64,000 nucleotides of DNA from Frigoribacterium sp. MEB024 (GCF_000878135.1 NZ_JXQZ01000023.1:28981-92980), one strand, 5' to 3'. Counted from the stretch's first letter, positions 54,787-64,000 are shown. The notes: generated from the sequence alone by a model not told the origin. Program-made: numbers and translations.

Positions 54787-55929
54787 ATGCGAGTCGTGAT
54801 CGTGACCGAGAGCTTCCTGCCCACCGTCAACGGGGTCACCACGAGCGTGCTGCGCGTGCTCGACCACCTGGCCCGACGCGGGCACGAGGCCCTGGTCATC
54901 GCCCCGGCCGGGCGCGGGACCACGAGCTACGCCGGCTTCCCGGTCCACCGGGTGCCGTCGGTCGCCTATCGTCAGTTCCCGGTCGGCCTGCCCAACCCGC
55001 AGGTCGCGGCCGCCATCGCCGGCTTCCGACCCGACGTCGTGCACGTCGCCTCGCCGTTCCTGCTCGGCGCCCAGGCCATCGCCGCGGCCGCCCGCCTGGG
55101 CGTGCCCTCGGTGGCCGTCTTCCAGACCGACGTCGCCCGGTACGCGGGGACGAACGGCCTCGGGCTCGGCTCGGCCGTCGCCTGGCGGCTCGTTCGCCGC
55201 ATCCACGACCAGGCCACGACGACGCTGGTCCCCTCGCGCGCCTCCCTCCGCGACCTCGAGACCGCCGGCGTGGGGCGGCTCGCGACCTGGGGCCGGGGGG
55301 TCGACTCGGCCCTGTTCCACCCGAACCGCAAGTCGGGCGACGCGGTCCGTGCCCTGCGCGAGAGCTGGGGCGCACCCGACCGCGTGCTCGTCGGCTACGT
55401 GGGCCGCCTGGCCCCCGAGAAGCAGGTCGAGCGGCTCGCCGCCCTGCGCCCCCTGCGGGAGGCGCGCCTCGTGGTCGTCGGCGGCGGCCCCTCGCTGCCC
55501 GCCCTGCGCCGCCGGCTGCGGAACCTCGACCCGGTCTTCACCGGCCCGCTGCACGGCGAGCAGCTCGCCGACGCCTACGCGGCTCTCGACGTCTTCGTGC
55601 ACACGGGCTCGACCGAGACCTTCGGTCAGACCGTGCAGGAGGCCCACGCCAGCGGACTGCCGGTCGTGGCCCCGGCCGCGGGCGGCCCCCTCGACCTGGT
55701 GCGGCACGGCGTCGACGGGTTCCTCTTCGACCCCCGGCACGACCACTCGCTCCGCCGCAGCGTCCGCACCCTGGTCTCCTCGGACGAGCTGCGGGCCCGC
55801 TTCGGAGAGGCCGGGAGGCGCGTGGTCGTCGGACGCACGTGGGAGACCCTCGGCGACGAACTCGTCGAGCACTACCGACGCGCGATGGCGAGCGTCCGCG
55901 ACGGGGCCGAGCGCGCCTCCGTCCGCTGA
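54787..55929 (+). CDS. GDP-mannose-type family 4 glycosyltransferase (MgtA/PimB-like)
   Basis: A 380-residue GT4 enzyme. VVIVTESFLPTVNGVTTSVLRVLDHLARRGHE is the typical N-terminus of mannosyltransferases that build membrane mannolipids; VGYVGRLAPEKQVERL and HTGSTETFGQTVQEAHASGLPVVAP form the donor site. ATG at 54787 has a strong GAGGAGGA ribosome site. The divergent manC supplies GDP-mannose, which supports a mannosyl donor. Confidence 0.88.
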   Translation: MRVVIVTESFLPTVNGVTTSVLRVLDHLARRGHEALVIAPAGRGTTSYAGFPVHRVPSVAYRQFPVGLPNPQVAAAIAGFRPDVVHVASPFLLGAQAIAAAARLGVPSVAVFQTDVARYAGTNGLGLGSAVAWRLVRRIHDQATTTLVPSRASLRDLETAGVGRLATWGRGVDSALFHPNRKSGDAVRALRESWGAPDRVLVGYVGRLAPEKQVERLAALRPLREARLVVVGGGPSLPALRRRLRNLDPVFTGPLHGEQLADAYAALDVFVHTGSTETFGQTVQEAHASGLPVVAPAAGGPLDLVRHGVDGFLFDPRHDHSLRRSVRTLVSSDELRARFGEAGRRVVVGRTWETLGDELVEHYRRAMASVRDGAERASVR

Positions 55930-56014
55930 TCGCGACGCGGGCCGACGGGTCCGTCTTGTCTCGACGTCGAACGACTTCGGCGGGGCGGGGCGGCGGCCCC
56001 GCTCGGCGGGAACA

Positions 56015-56020
56015 TAGACT
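56015..56020 (+). promoter_or_regulatory. Candidate -10 box for sdhCDAB
   Basis: TAGACT lies 95 bases before the sdhC ATG in the 185-base gap after the mannosyltransferase. The rest of the gap is GC-rich with no gene. Confidence 0.4.
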
Positions 56021-56114
56021 GGACAGGTTCTGAGAACGCCACCAGCGGACACGGCTGTCCCTCGTACCGACCGAGTGAGAGCGTCGTCCGCCCCATCCGC
56101 GAGGAGAAGTGCTC

Positions 56115-56567
56115 ATGGCCGAGCAGTCGACGGGAACGGTCGCATCACCGGCAGGCAGACCGGGTGCACCGAAGATCAGTGCGCCCAAAGCGCCCGGGAA
56201 GATCGCCGGCACCCTCTACCGGGGCCGTGAGGGCATGTGGTCGTGGGTGCTGCACCGCATCACCGGCGTGAGCATCTACTTCTTCCTGCTGGTGCACATC
56301 CTCGACACCGCCCTCGTCCGGATCAGTCCCGAGGCCTACAACGCGGTCATCGGCACCTACAAGAACCCGATCATGGGGCTCGGCGAGACCGGCCTCGTGG
56401 CGGCGATCCTCTTCCACGCCCTCAACGGGTTGCGGATCATCCTGATCGACTTCTGGGGCCCGGGCACCAAGTACCAGCGCGTCATGTTCTGGATCGTCAT
56501 CGGCCTCGCCGTGGTCCTGTTCGCCGGTTTCGCGCCGCGCCACCTGATGAACGTCTTCTCGGAGTAG
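56115..56567 (+). CDS. sdhC: Succinate dehydrogenase cytochrome b556 subunit
   Basis: A 150-residue membrane anchor with three helices. WVLHRITGVSIYFFLLVHILDTALVRISPE gives the family motif and the heme-ligand His region; AILFHALNGLRIILIDF is the second conserved block. ATG at 56115 is spaced 8 bases from GGAG, better than the GTG at 56109. It is the first gene of the sdh operon. Confidence 0.93.
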   Translation: MAEQSTGTVASPAGRPGAPKISAPKAPGKIAGTLYRGREGMWSWVLHRITGVSIYFFLLVHILDTALVRISPEAYNAVIGTYKNPIMGLGETGLVAAILFHALNGLRIILIDFWGPGTKYQRVMFWIVIGLAVVLFAGFAPRHLMNVFSE

Positions 56568-56571
56568 AGCC

Positions 56572-57021
56572 ATGACCACCCAGACCGTCGAAGCCCCGCG
56601 CTCCGCCCGCGCGGCCCAGCGCTCCACCAACTACGAGAAGTGGGGCTGGATCTACATGCGAGCCAGCGGCCTGCTGCTCGTCGTGCTCGTGTTCGGCCAC
56701 CTGTTCATCAACCTGCTCGCGAGCGAGGGCGGCGTCAAGGCCATCGACTTCGCCTTCGTGGCCGGCAAGTGGGCCAGCCCGTTCTGGCAGGTCTACGACA
56801 CCCTCCTCCTCTGGCTCGCGCTGATCCACGGCACGAACGGCATGCGCACGATCGTCAACGACTACGTGTCGAAGCCCACGGTGCGCAAGGTGCTGCTCGT
56901 CACGCTGATCGTGTCGACGGTGGTCCTGCTCGTCCTCGGCACGCTCGTGATCTACACGTTCGACCCGTGCCCCGCGAACGCCCCGGCCGACCTGCTGCCG
57001 TCGTTCTGCACCGCCGGCTAG
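56572..57021 (+). CDS. sdhD: Succinate dehydrogenase hydrophobic membrane anchor
   Basis: A 149-residue protein with three helices. [22 protein letters not shown] and [17 protein letters not shown] are typical of the actinobacterial SdhD anchor. It begins 4 bases after sdhC and ends 58 bases before sdhA. With SdhC it holds the quinone site. Confidence 0.92.
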   Translation: MTTQTVEAPRSARAAQRSTNYEKWGWIYMRASGLLLVVLVFGHLFINLLASEGGVKAIDFAFVAGKWASPFWQVYDTLLLWLALIHGTNGMRTIVNDYVSKPTVRKVLLVTLIVSTVVLLVLGTLVIYTFDPCPANAPADLLPSFCTAG

Positions 57022-57079
57022 CCACCCGGCCCACCGTCCACTCCGGCCCCCGGCCGCACGTCCCCCACCGGAAAGAACC

Positions 57080-58888
57080 GTGACCACACCCTCCCCCGCC
57101 CCCGCCAGCACCGTCGTCGACGGCGTCCACTACCACCAGCACGACATCGTCATCGTCGGGGCCGGGGGTGCGGGCATGAGGGCGGCCATCGAGGCAGGCC
57201 CGAACGCCAGCACCGCGGTGATCTCGAAGCTGTACCCGACCCGTTCGCACACCGGGGCGGCGCAGGGCGGCATGGCTGCGGCCCTCGCCAACGTCGAGGA
57301 CGACAACTGGGAGTGGCACACCTTCGACACCGTCAAGGGCGGTGACTACCTCGTCGACCAGGACGCCGCCGAGATCCTCGCCAAGGAAGCGATCGACGCC
57401 GTCCTCGACCTCGAGAACATGGGCCTGCCGTTCAACCGCACACCCGAGGGCAAGATCGACCAGCGTCGATTCGGCGGCCACACGGCCGAGCACGGCAAGA
57501 ACCCCGTCCGCCGGGCCTGCTACGCCGCCGACCGCACGGGGCACATGATCCTGCAGACGCTGTACCAGAACTGCGTCAAGCACGGCATCAACTTCTTCAA
57601 CGAGTTCTACGTCCTCGACCTCATCATGGGCGAGATCGACGGCGAGGAACGTCCGGCCGGCGTCATCGCCTACGAGCTCTCGACCGGTGACCTGCACGTG
57701 TTCCAGGGCAAGGCCGTCATCTTCGCCACCGGTGGCTTCGGCAAGATCTACAAGACGACGTCGAACGCGCACACCCTCACGGGCGACGGCGTGGGCATCA
57801 TCTGGCGCAAGGGCCTGCCGCTCGAGGACATGGAGTTCTTCCAGTTCCACCCGACCGGCCTCGCCGGCCTCGGCATCCTGTTGAGCGAAGCCGCCCGCGG
57901 TGAGGGTGCCATCCTGCGCAACAGCGAGGGCGAGCGGTTCATGGAGCGCTACGCCCCGACCATCAAGGACCTCGCACCCCGCGACATCGTGGCGCGCTGC
58001 ATGGCCACCGAGATCCGCGAGGGCCGGGGCGCCGGGCCGCACAAGGACTACGTCTACCTCGACATCACCCACCTCGACCCGGCCGTGATCGACGCCAAGC
58101 TGCCCGACATCACCGAGTTCGCCCGTACCTACCTCGGCGTCGAGCCCTACACCGAACCCGTGCCCGTGCTGCCGACCGCCCACTACGCCATGGGCGGCAT
58201 CCCGACGAACGTCAAGGCCGAGGTGCTGCGAGACAACACCACGGTCGTGCCTGGCCTCTACGCCGCCGGGGAGTGCGCCTGCGTCAGCGTGCACGGGTCG
58301 AACCGTCTCGGTACCAACTCGCTGCTCGACATCAACGTCTTCGGCAAGCGGGCCGGCAACAACGCCGTCGAGTACGTGAAGGACGCCCCGTTCGTGCCCC
58401 TTCCGGCGGACCCCGCCGGCTTCGTGCGCGGTCTGGTCGAGGACGTCCGCAACGCCACGGGCACCGAGCGCATCGCGACGCTGCGCAAAGAGTTGCAAGA
58501 CAGCATGGACCGCAACGCCCAGGTGTTCCGCACGGAGGAGACGCTCGACGAGGTCACCCACGTGATCGCCGACCTGCGCGATCGCTTCAAGAACATCTCG
58601 GTGCAGGACAAGGGCAAGCGCTTCAACACCGACCTGCTCGAGGCGATCGAGTTGGGCTTCCTGCTCGACCTCGCCGAGGTCGTCGTCTACTCGGCACGCT
58701 CCCGCCAGGAGAGCCGTGGCGGACACTTCCGCGAGGACTACCCCACCCGCGACGACGAGAACTGGCTCGTCCACACGATGGCCTACCTGACCGGCGACGC
58801 CCACTCGTCGTTGGCCGGCGACCACATCCGGCTCGACACCAAGCCCGTCGTGATCACGAACTACCAGCCGATGGAACGGAAGTACTGA
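57080..58888 (+). CDS. sdhA: Succinate dehydrogenase flavoprotein subunit
   Basis: A 602-residue flavoprotein. [18 protein letters not shown] binds FAD, and [14 protein letters not shown] carries the His that links FAD covalently. [12 protein letters not shown] and [21 protein letters not shown] are the substrate and FAD-capping motifs. It oxidises succinate to fumarate. GTG at 57080 has a GAAAGA-type ribosome site. It is followed 1 base later by sdhB. Confidence 0.97.
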   Translation: MTTPSPAPASTVVDGVHYHQHDIVIVGAGGAGMRAAIEAGPNASTAVISKLYPTRSHTGAAQGGMAAALANVEDDNWEWHTFDTVKGGDYLVDQDAAEILAKEAIDAVLDLENMGLPFNRTPEGKIDQRRFGGHTAEHGKNPVRRACYAADRTGHMILQTLYQNCVKHGINFFNEFYVLDLIMGEIDGEERPAGVIAYELSTGDLHVFQGKAVIFATGGFGKIYKTTSNAHTLTGDGVGIIWRKGLPLEDMEFFQFHPTGLAGLGILLSEAARGEGAILRNSEGERFMERYAPTIKDLAPRDIVARCMATEIREGRGAGPHKDYVYLDITHLDPAVIDAKLPDITEFARTYLGVEPYTEPVPVLPTAHYAMGGIPTNVKAEVLRDNTTVVPGLYAAGECACVSVHGSNRLGTNSLLDINVFGKRAGNNAVEYVKDAPFVPLPADPAGFVRGLVEDVRNATGTERIATLRKELQDSMDRNAQVFRTEETLDEVTHVIADLRDRFKNISVQDKGKRFNTDLLEAIELGFLLDLAEVVVYSARSRQESRGGHFREDYPTRDDENWLVHTMAYLTGDAHSSLAGDHIRLDTKPVVITNYQPMERKY

Positions 58889-58889
58889 C

Positions 58890-59645
58890 ATGAGCACCGC
58901 TGTCCTCGAGAACAAGCCCCAGGGCTCCGACGCCGTCCCCACGTTCACGGCCACCCTGATCATCCGTCGTTTCGACCCCGAGGTCGACGACGAGCCCCGC
59001 TGGCAGGACTTCGACGTCCAGGTGCTGCCGACCGACCGTGTGCTCGACGCCCTGCACCAGATCAAGTGGGAACAGGACGGCTCGCTGACCTTCCGCCGCT
59101 CGTGCGCCCACGGCGTCTGCGGCTCGGACGCGATGCGCATCAACGGCCGCAACCGGCTGGCCTGCAAGACCCTGATCAAGGATCTCGACATCTCGCAGCC
59201 AATCTACGTCGAGGCCATCAAGGGCCTGCCGCTCGAGAAGGACCTCGTCGTCGACATGGAGCCCTTCTTCCAGTCGTACCGTGAGATCCAGCCGTTCCTG
59301 ATGGCTTCGTCGAAGCCCGAGAAGGAGCGCCTGCAGAGTGCCACCCAGCGCGAACGCTTCGACGACACGACCAAGTGCATCCTCTGCGCCGCGTGCACGT
59401 CGAGCTGCCCCGTCTTCTGGACGGACGGCCAGTACTTCGGCCCGGCGGCGATCGTCAACGCGCACCGCTTCATCTTCGACTCCCGCGACGAGGGCGCCCA
59501 GGTACGCCTCGACATCCTCAACGACAAAGAGGGCGTGTGGCGTTGCCGCACCACGTTCAACTGCACCGAGGCGTGCCCGCGTGGCATCCAGGTGACCCAG
59601 GCCATCGCCGAGGTCAAGCAGGCCGTGTTGCGCGGTCGCGCCTGA
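58890..59645 (+). CDS. sdhB: Succinate dehydrogenase iron-sulfur subunit
   Basis: A 251-residue electron-transfer subunit. The 2Fe-2S cluster Cys residues lie in RRSCAHGVCGSDAMRINGRNRLACKTL, and the 4Fe-4S and 3Fe-4S clusters in CILCAACTSSCPVFW and CRTTFNCTEACPRGI. It carries electrons from SdhA to the membrane anchors. It ends just before a strong hairpin. Confidence 0.97.
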   Translation: MSTAVLENKPQGSDAVPTFTATLIIRRFDPEVDDEPRWQDFDVQVLPTDRVLDALHQIKWEQDGSLTFRRSCAHGVCGSDAMRINGRNRLACKTLIKDLDISQPIYVEAIKGLPLEKDLVVDMEPFFQSYREIQPFLMASSKPEKERLQSATQRERFDDTTKCILCAACTSSCPVFWTDGQYFGPAAIVNAHRFIFDSRDEGAQVRLDILNDKEGVWRCRTTFNCTEACPRGIQVTQAIAEVKQAVLRGRA

Positions 59646-59664
59646 CGGCGACGCACCGACCTGA

Positions 59665-59695
59665 GAGGGCCCGACCACCTGGTGGTCGGGCCCTC
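59665..59695. terminator. Bidirectional hairpin terminator after sdhB
   Basis: Perfect 15-base arms (59665-59679 with 59681-59695) round a central T form a hairpin between sdhB and the converging uncharacterised gene. Confidence 0.7.
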
Positions 59696-59742
59696 CTGGT
59701 CTCACGCGTCGTCGCGGCGCGTGGGCGAACCCCGATGCGCGG

Positions 59743-60090
59743 TCAGTCGTCCTCGACGATGCAGGCGGCCTCGAGGCCGAGAGCGAGGCGCAACGCGACC
59801 GACACACCGGTCTCGCCCTCGTCGCCCATCGGGGCGACGGCGTCGATCCAGAACACCGGGAGGCGCACCGAAGGAGGGTCGGGCAGCAACCGATCGAGCT
59901 CGCCCGCCTCGGTCAACTCGGCCGCCTGGTAGACGGTGAGCAGGGGCACCCCGCCCACCCCGAACACCTGGAGGGCGTCACCGCCGTCGATCTCACGCAC
60001 GCCGAGAGACCCGTCGACAGCATGGGCCGCGGTGGCGAGATCGAGCTGGTCGTACACGTGCGGACTCAGGATGGTGATGTCGCGGGGCAT
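59743..60090 (-). CDS. Uncharacterised 115-residue protein
   Basis: Not recognised. A compact soluble protein starting MPRDITILSPHVYDQLDL, with no signal peptide, membrane helix or cysteine pair; its only cysteine is near the C-terminus (EAACIVEDD). ATG at 60090 shares one base with the stop of the upstream gene (TGATG), so the two are probably co-translated and functionally linked. Its mixed alpha/beta character and acidic composition suggest a small cytoplasmic partner protein. Confidence 0.6.
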   Translation of the reverse strand: MPRDITILSPHVYDQLDLATAAHAVDGSLGVREIDGGDALQVFGVGGVPLLTVYQAAELTEAGELDRLLPDPPSVRLPVFWIDAVAPMGDEGETGVSVALRLALGLEAACIVEDD

Positions 60091-61229
60091 CAGACCTCGT
60101 CTTCGGCCGATGGCTCGGTCGCGGCCTCGATGTCGGCCGCGGCCCCGGTCGAGCTCTCGTGCAACAGGTCGAGTTCGTGCAGGTCTTCCTCCCACGCCTG
60201 GAGCAGCGGGCTGGCGACGAGTTGGGCGAGCCGTTCGGGGCCGACGGCCTCGAGGGTACGGTGCAGGGCGTTCCAACCCGAGGTGGCCGCGTCACCCAGC
60301 GGGACGACGAATGCCGGCAAGCGAGGACGGCCGACCACCACGACGGGCCGGTCGGCGTCGAGGGCGGAACGTTCGAGACCGAGTCGCCGGACGGACGGCG
60401 CTCCGATCAGCAGGGCGACCGGGTTCGGCGGCGGATAGGTGACTGCCCGGACGCACCGGTCGGACTCCCCCTCGCGGGCGATGACCAGGGCGAACGTCGG
60501 CAGCGACGACCGGGCGATGTGGTCGAGGGCGTCGGTCAGTCGCGCGATCGCGTCGTCGAGCGACCCCTCGGTCACGTCGACCGTCAACGCCGTGGTCTCT
60601 TCGATGCCGTGGTCGGTGACCCGCGCGGTGATGGTCGCCGAGAGATGCGGCCCCTCGACGACGACCCGGACGGTCTCGGGCGCCTGGTGACGCGCGTGCT
60701 GGGTGAGGACCCACCGGTCCCAGACGTGCCCGAGGGGCTCGGTCGTCCCCCAGCGGGTCGGGACGGAGCCCGAGACGGCCGCTCCCAGGGTCTCGACCGC
60801 GCCTCCGAGGCTCGTGTCGTGGGACGCCCGGTGCAGCACCGTGAGGTCGACGCTGAGCTGGCAGGTGGTGTCGACGGCGTCGGCGATGACCGGCAGCCGC
60901 TCGGCGGCGGGCACGGCGACGGCGGAGGCATCCGGTTCGGTGGCCGCGGCGTCGACGTCCTCGTAGGGGACGCCCGTGAGGCCGTCGCGAAGAAGGTCCT
61001 GGTCGTCGTGGACCGCCCAGACTCCCCCGGCGGCGACCAGGGCTGCCCGGAGTCCGACCGTGAGGCGCGACCGTTCACTGGTGACCAGCACGACCCGTCG
61101 ACTCGTCGCGGGTCGACCGAGGAGGTCCGCGAGCGGACGACTGAGTCGGACGACGCGGGCCCTGCTGTCGACCCGGACGGCGCGCGACGTGATCGCGTCG
61201 ACCAACGGGTGTCGGATTGGGGTGCCCAC
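60090..61229 (-). CDS. Uncharacterised 379-residue protein
   Basis: Not recognised with confidence; it may belong to a DUF6177-like group, but this could not be checked. It is soluble, without signal or membrane helices. The N-terminal part has VVLVTSERSRLTVGLRAALVAAGGVWAVHDDQD, a strand-helix pattern with a nucleotide-binding flavour but no Walker motif; the middle has RWGTTEPLGHVWDRWVL, and the C-terminus is acidic (EEDLHELDLLHE). GTG at 61229 has CAGAAT 6 bases upstream. It is coupled to the 115-residue gene. Confidence 0.6.
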   Translation of the reverse strand: MGTPIRHPLVDAITSRAVRVDSRARVVRLSRPLADLLGRPATSRRVVLVTSERSRLTVGLRAALVAAGGVWAVHDDQDLLRDGLTGVPYEDVDAAATEPDASAVAVPAAERLPVIADAVDTTCQLSVDLTVLHRASHDTSLGGAVETLGAAVSGSVPTRWGTTEPLGHVWDRWVLTQHARHQAPETVRVVVEGPHLSATITARVTDHGIEETTALTVDVTEGSLDDAIARLTDALDHIARSSLPTFALVIAREGESDRCVRAVTYPPPNPVALLIGAPSVRRLGLERSALDADRPVVVVGRPRLPAFVVPLGDAATSGWNALHRTLEAVGPERLAQLVASPLLQAWEEDLHELDLLHESSTGAAADIEAATEPSAEDEV

Positions 61230-61314
61230 CCGTCGATTCTGCTCCGTGCCGGACGGCCGCGACCGGATGCACGGCGGACTCGGATCAGCGCGGCCCGTGA
61301 CGCCCGCCGCGGCC

Positions 61315-61320
61315 TAGGCT
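61315..61320 (+). promoter_or_regulatory. Candidate -10 box upstream of the leader ORF
   Basis: TAGGCT lies in the 189-base divergent spacer, 39 bases before the short leader ORF at 61360. Confidence 0.35.
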
Positions 61321-61359
61321 GGGTCCCCGTCATCGCCCCCGACCCTCGAGAGGCACGCC

Positions 61360-61422
61360 ATGCACGACGTCCGACGTCTCGACCGACGACCCCGCCGGTC
61401 CGATCCGCGAGCGATCTCGTGA
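61360..61422 (+). CDS. Possible 20-residue Arg-rich leader peptide
   Basis: A short ORF beginning ATG with an AGAGG ribosome site about 6 bases upstream and encoding MHDVRRLDRRPRRSDPRAIS. Its TGA overlaps the GTG of the next gene (GTGA at 61419-61422), the same coupling used elsewhere in this window. Eight of 20 residues are arginine. It may be a translated leader controlling the downstream gene, or an accidental frame; the ribosome site and the precise overlap favour the first. Confidence 0.4.
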   Translation: MHDVRRLDRRPRRSDPRAIS

Positions 61423-62162
61423 GGCGACGCCCGTACCGCAACGGCGAACGCCCCGACGACCAGCGCGAACGCCGTCGCGCGTTCGCCGCCGCCGTCCGCA
61501 CGAGGCCGCCCCTGCGCCCCACCGCCGACCGCGAGCTCGGCCGGGCCCTCGCCCGCCTCGACGAGCTCGTCGAGAAGACCCTGCTCTCGGGCGACCACGA
61601 CCGCCTGCTCGACGAGACCCGTGTGTCGGTCTGGCCGCGAGAACTCGACGCCGTCGTCACGGTCGTGGTGGACCGGCTCGATCCGCCGCCGTCGGTCGAC
61701 CGTGCGGCGGTGGCCGCCGCCGTCGCGGACAACCTGGAGGCGCGGTTCGGCCTGCGTCCCGGAGCATCCCCCACCGAGAGGTCGGTGGTCCTCTGGCAGT
61801 CCGTGGCCGGCGCCGATTCGCGACTCGCCGAGAACGGGTGGGAACGTGACGTCCTGTCGGACGACCGGGAGGCGCTGGCCGAGTTCTTCGCGTCGGACGG
61901 AGACCCGGTGCGGGCGCGCCTGACGCGGTCATCGGGTCGGTTGCACCTCGAACTACGGGGCACGAACGCGCCCGTCGGCGACCGGTCGTCGTCGTACGCC
62001 GTGCTCTCGCGGTCGAGTGCACTCGTCCTCGTCGACGATCCTCGCGGACTCGTCTCGGTGCTCGGCGAGAGCACGGCCGGCGCGCTCCGCGACGTGGTCG
62101 TCGCCTGGGGCGAACTCGCGGACCACCTCGACGAACGTCGCACCGAGACCGACTCGCGCTGA
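61419..62162 (+). CDS. Uncharacterised 247-residue protein
   Basis: Not recognised. GTG at 61419 is chosen because the leader ORF stop overlaps it. The N-terminal 35 residues are very basic (RRRPYRNGERPDDQRERRRAF), followed by a soluble alpha/beta region with VVLWQSVAGADSRLAENGWERD and SRSSALVLVDDPRGLVSV. No signal peptide or membrane helix. It faces away from the two other uncharacterised genes and may act with them. Confidence 0.55.
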   Translation: MRRRPYRNGERPDDQRERRRAFAAAVRTRPPLRPTADRELGRALARLDELVEKTLLSGDHDRLLDETRVSVWPRELDAVVTVVVDRLDPPPSVDRAAVAAAVADNLEARFGLRPGASPTERSVVLWQSVAGADSRLAENGWERDVLSDDREALAEFFASDGDPVRARLTRSSGRLHLELRGTNAPVGDRSSSYAVLSRSSALVLVDDPRGLVSVLGESTAGALRDVVVAWGELADHLDERRTETDSR

Positions 62163-62170
62163 GGACGGGC

Positions 62171-62198
62171 GGCGGTCGACCCCGGGGCCGACCGCCGG
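62171..62198. terminator. Bidirectional hairpin terminator
   Basis: A 9-bp stem (62171-62179 with 62190-62198) enclosing a GC-rich loop, between the convergent uncharacterised gene and ptsI. Confidence 0.5.
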
Positions 62199-62204
62199 AA
62201 CGGG

Positions 62205-63854
62205 TCAGACGGTGACGGCTTCGGCGGCCTGACGCGCGCCCGCGGCGGTGGTCGCCGCGACGGCGGCGGTCGCGAGCGTGCGAGCCTGCTCGAGGGTGTA
62301 GCGCGAGAGCTCCAGCCGCACGTCGGCCAGTGCGGCCGGCGTCATCGAGAGCGTGGTGGCCCCGAGTCCGACGAGCACGACGGCCAGCAGCGGGTCGGCG
62401 GCGGCCTCGCCGCAGATGCCCACGGGCTTGCCCGCGGCCGCGCCGGCGTCTCCGAGCGACTTGACCAGGCGCAGCACGGCCGGGTGCCAGGGGTCCTGGT
62501 AGGCCGCGACGGAGCCGAGCATGCGGTCGGCCGCCATCGTGTACTGGGTCAGGTCGTTCGTGCCGACGCTGACGAAGTCGGCGGTGGCGAAGATCTGGTC
62601 GGCGAGCACGGCGAGCGAAGGGACCTCGGCCATGACGCCCACGGTCTTCAGTCCGAGCTCGCGTCCGAGGGTGACGAAGTACTCGGTCTCTTCGGCGTCG
62701 CTGACCATGGGTGCCATCACCCAGAGGTCGGCGGTGGTGGCGGCCTGCGCCGCCGCGAGGGCCGTGAGCTGGTCGCGGAGGATGTCTTCTTTGACACGGA
62801 GGGCGCGGAGGCCCCGCAGGCCGAGGGCGGGGTTCTCCTCGTGGGCGTCGTTCAAGAAGCTGAGCGGCTTGTCGGCGCCGGCGTCGAGGGCGCGGACGAC
62901 GACCTTCTTGCCCGGGAAGGCCTCGAGCAGCGCGGTGTAGCTCGCGGTCTGGCTCTCGACGGTGGGCGCGGAGGAGTTGCCGAGGAAGAGGAACTCGGTG
63001 CGGAACAGGCCGACGCCCTCGGCACCCAGCTCGATCGCCCCCGCGGCCTCGGCGGGCGCGCCGAGGTTGGCGAGCAACGGGACGACGTGGCCGTCGGCCA
63101 GGGCACCGTCGGTCAGGGGTGCGGCGGCCGCGGCGGCCCGGTCGGCGATGCGCTTCTCGGCGTCGGCGACCTCGTCGGCGGAGGGGTCGACCGTCACGAC
63201 GCCGGTCGCGGCGTCGGCCACGACGACGGTGCCGTCGGCCAGGTCGAGGGCGCCGGTCACGCCGACGATCGCGGGGATCGACTTCGACCGGGCGAGGATG
63301 GCCGTGTGGGACGTGGGCCCGCCGTCGCGCGTGACGAGCGCGAGCACCTTGTCGAGGTCGAGCAGGGCGGTGTCGGCGGGCGCGAGGTCGGGCGCGACGA
63401 GGACGAACGGGGTGTCGCTCTCGGGCACCCCCGGGGCCGGGACGCCGCGCAGCGAGGCGATGACGCGCTGCGCCACGTCGCCGAGGTCGGTGGCTCGCTC
63501 GGCCATGTAGCCCCCCATGCCGATCAGGAGGTCCTGGAAGGCGGAGAACGCCTCGTGCACGGCGCGTTCGCCGGTGCGACCGTCGTCGATGCGGGCCTTG
63601 ACGTCGTCGGTGAGGGTGGGGTCCTGCGCCATCAGCGACTGGGCGTCGAGGACGTCCTTCGCCTCGCCACCGGCTTTCTCGCCCCGGGCCGTGAGGTCGG
63701 CGGCGACGGCGGAGAGTGCCGTGAGCACGGCGTCGTACTCGAGGGCCGCGTCGGCCGTACGAGGGTCGGTGCCCGGCTCGGGCAGCGGATCGGGCATCTT
63801 CCTGACGGGGCCGACGGCCACTCCACGTCCGACGCCAACGCCCTGTAGTGCCAC
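62205..63854 (-). CDS. ptsI: PTS enzyme I (phosphoenolpyruvate-protein phosphotransferase)
   Basis: A 549-residue enzyme that takes phosphate from PEP to HPr and drives all PTS transport. GGPTSHTAILARSKSIPAIVG carries the phospho-His at residue 183; GAEGVGLFRTEFLFL, DAGADKPLSFLN and VSVGTNDLTQYTMAADR form the PEP site, with the catalytic Cys in PVGICGEAAADP. GTG at 63854 has a GAGG ribosome site. No HPr gene is visible in this window. The last 146 bases of the window hold no recognisable gene; a TACGAT -10 candidate is near 63923-63928. Confidence 0.95.
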   Translation of the reverse strand: MALQGVGVGRGVAVGPVRKMPDPLPEPGTDPRTADAALEYDAVLTALSAVAADLTARGEKAGGEAKDVLDAQSLMAQDPTLTDDVKARIDDGRTGERAVHEAFSAFQDLLIGMGGYMAERATDLGDVAQRVIASLRGVPAPGVPESDTPFVLVAPDLAPADTALLDLDKVLALVTRDGGPTSHTAILARSKSIPAIVGVTGALDLADGTVVVADAATGVVTVDPSADEVADAEKRIADRAAAAAAPLTDGALADGHVVPLLANLGAPAEAAGAIELGAEGVGLFRTEFLFLGNSSAPTVESQTASYTALLEAFPGKKVVVRALDAGADKPLSFLNDAHEENPALGLRGLRALRVKEDILRDQLTALAAAQAATTADLWVMAPMVSDAEETEYFVTLGRELGLKTVGVMAEVPSLAVLADQIFATADFVSVGTNDLTQYTMAADRMLGSVAAYQDPWHPAVLRLVKSLGDAGAAAGKPVGICGEAAADPLLAVVLVGLGATTLSMTPAALADVRLELSRYTLEQARTLATAAVAATTAAGARQAAEAVTV

Positions 63855-64000
63855 GGTGAACCTCTTCGAGTCTCGATGATGGGGACGTACGGCACGACGC
63901 CGGGCACGCCCACGGTCGGTCCATCGTAGACGGAACGCCCGGACGTCCGGTCTGCACCGTCGCCGGCGCCGATCCCGGTGCTCCGGACCGCCTCGCGCGG

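Noticed and set aside
55930..56114. A GC-rich stem near 55980-56002 as a terminator
   Set aside because: The stem is only 7 bp in very GC-rich sequence and could be chance.

Overview
The window is high-GC DNA with dense, often overlapping genes and many GTG starts. It carries actinobacterial hallmarks: an acyl-CoA carboxylase with biotinylated alpha, beta and small epsilon subunits, an LCP-family wall-polymer ligase, a class II purine nucleoside phosphorylase and a BMP-type nucleoside importer. The overall gene set fits a Gram-positive actinobacterium, most likely of the family Microbacteriaceae. This is inferred from gene content and protein style; no 16S gene is present. No rRNA, tRNA, CRISPR array, insertion sequence or prophage was recognised.

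Bases 1-27.4 kb are a large cell-surface polysaccharide locus. From the left it holds a GtrA-type membrane protein (cut by the edge), a sugar epimerase, a GtrB-like glycosyltransferase, a MOP-superfamily flippase, a DUF2142 membrane protein and a secreted protein with four tandem repeats. It continues with a rhamnosyltransferase-like GT2, an 851-residue fused GT2-GT4 enzyme, the Wzm/Wzt ABC exporter with a polymer-recognition tail, more GT4 and GT2 enzymes and a 676-residue CgeB-like glycosyltransferase. The complete dTDP-L-rhamnose pathway (rmlA, rmlC, rmlB, rmlD), a VanY-like M15 peptidase and an LCP ligase close the locus. The likely product is a rhamnose-containing wall glycopolymer, exported by Wzm/Wzt and attached to peptidoglycan by the LCP enzyme.

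Bases 27.4-32.4 kb hold a leftward group: birA, a PH-domain membrane protein, ugd, a small lipoprotein, purK and purE. From 32.5 to 41.5 kb come the acyl-CoA carboxylase beta, epsilon and alpha genes, interrupted by a LuxR-type regulator with two membrane sensor proteins (one apparently degenerate), a TrmA-family RNA methyltransferase and Maf.

Bases 41.6-53.4 kb form a nucleoside uptake and salvage island. A BMP lipoprotein and ABC importer are followed by cdd, deoA, add and an orphan PTS IIA/IIB pair on the minus strand; punA and a coupled phosphosugar mutase lie on the plus strand. The rest holds manC and a divergent mannosyltransferase, the sdhCDAB operon, an uncharacterised three-gene group with a possible leader peptide, and ptsI at the right edge.

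Two patterns run through the window. Many operon-internal junctions are 4-base GTGA or ATGA overlaps. At least ten first-of-operon genes have a TANNNT hexamer only 6-8 bases before the start codon, which suggests leaderless mRNAs.
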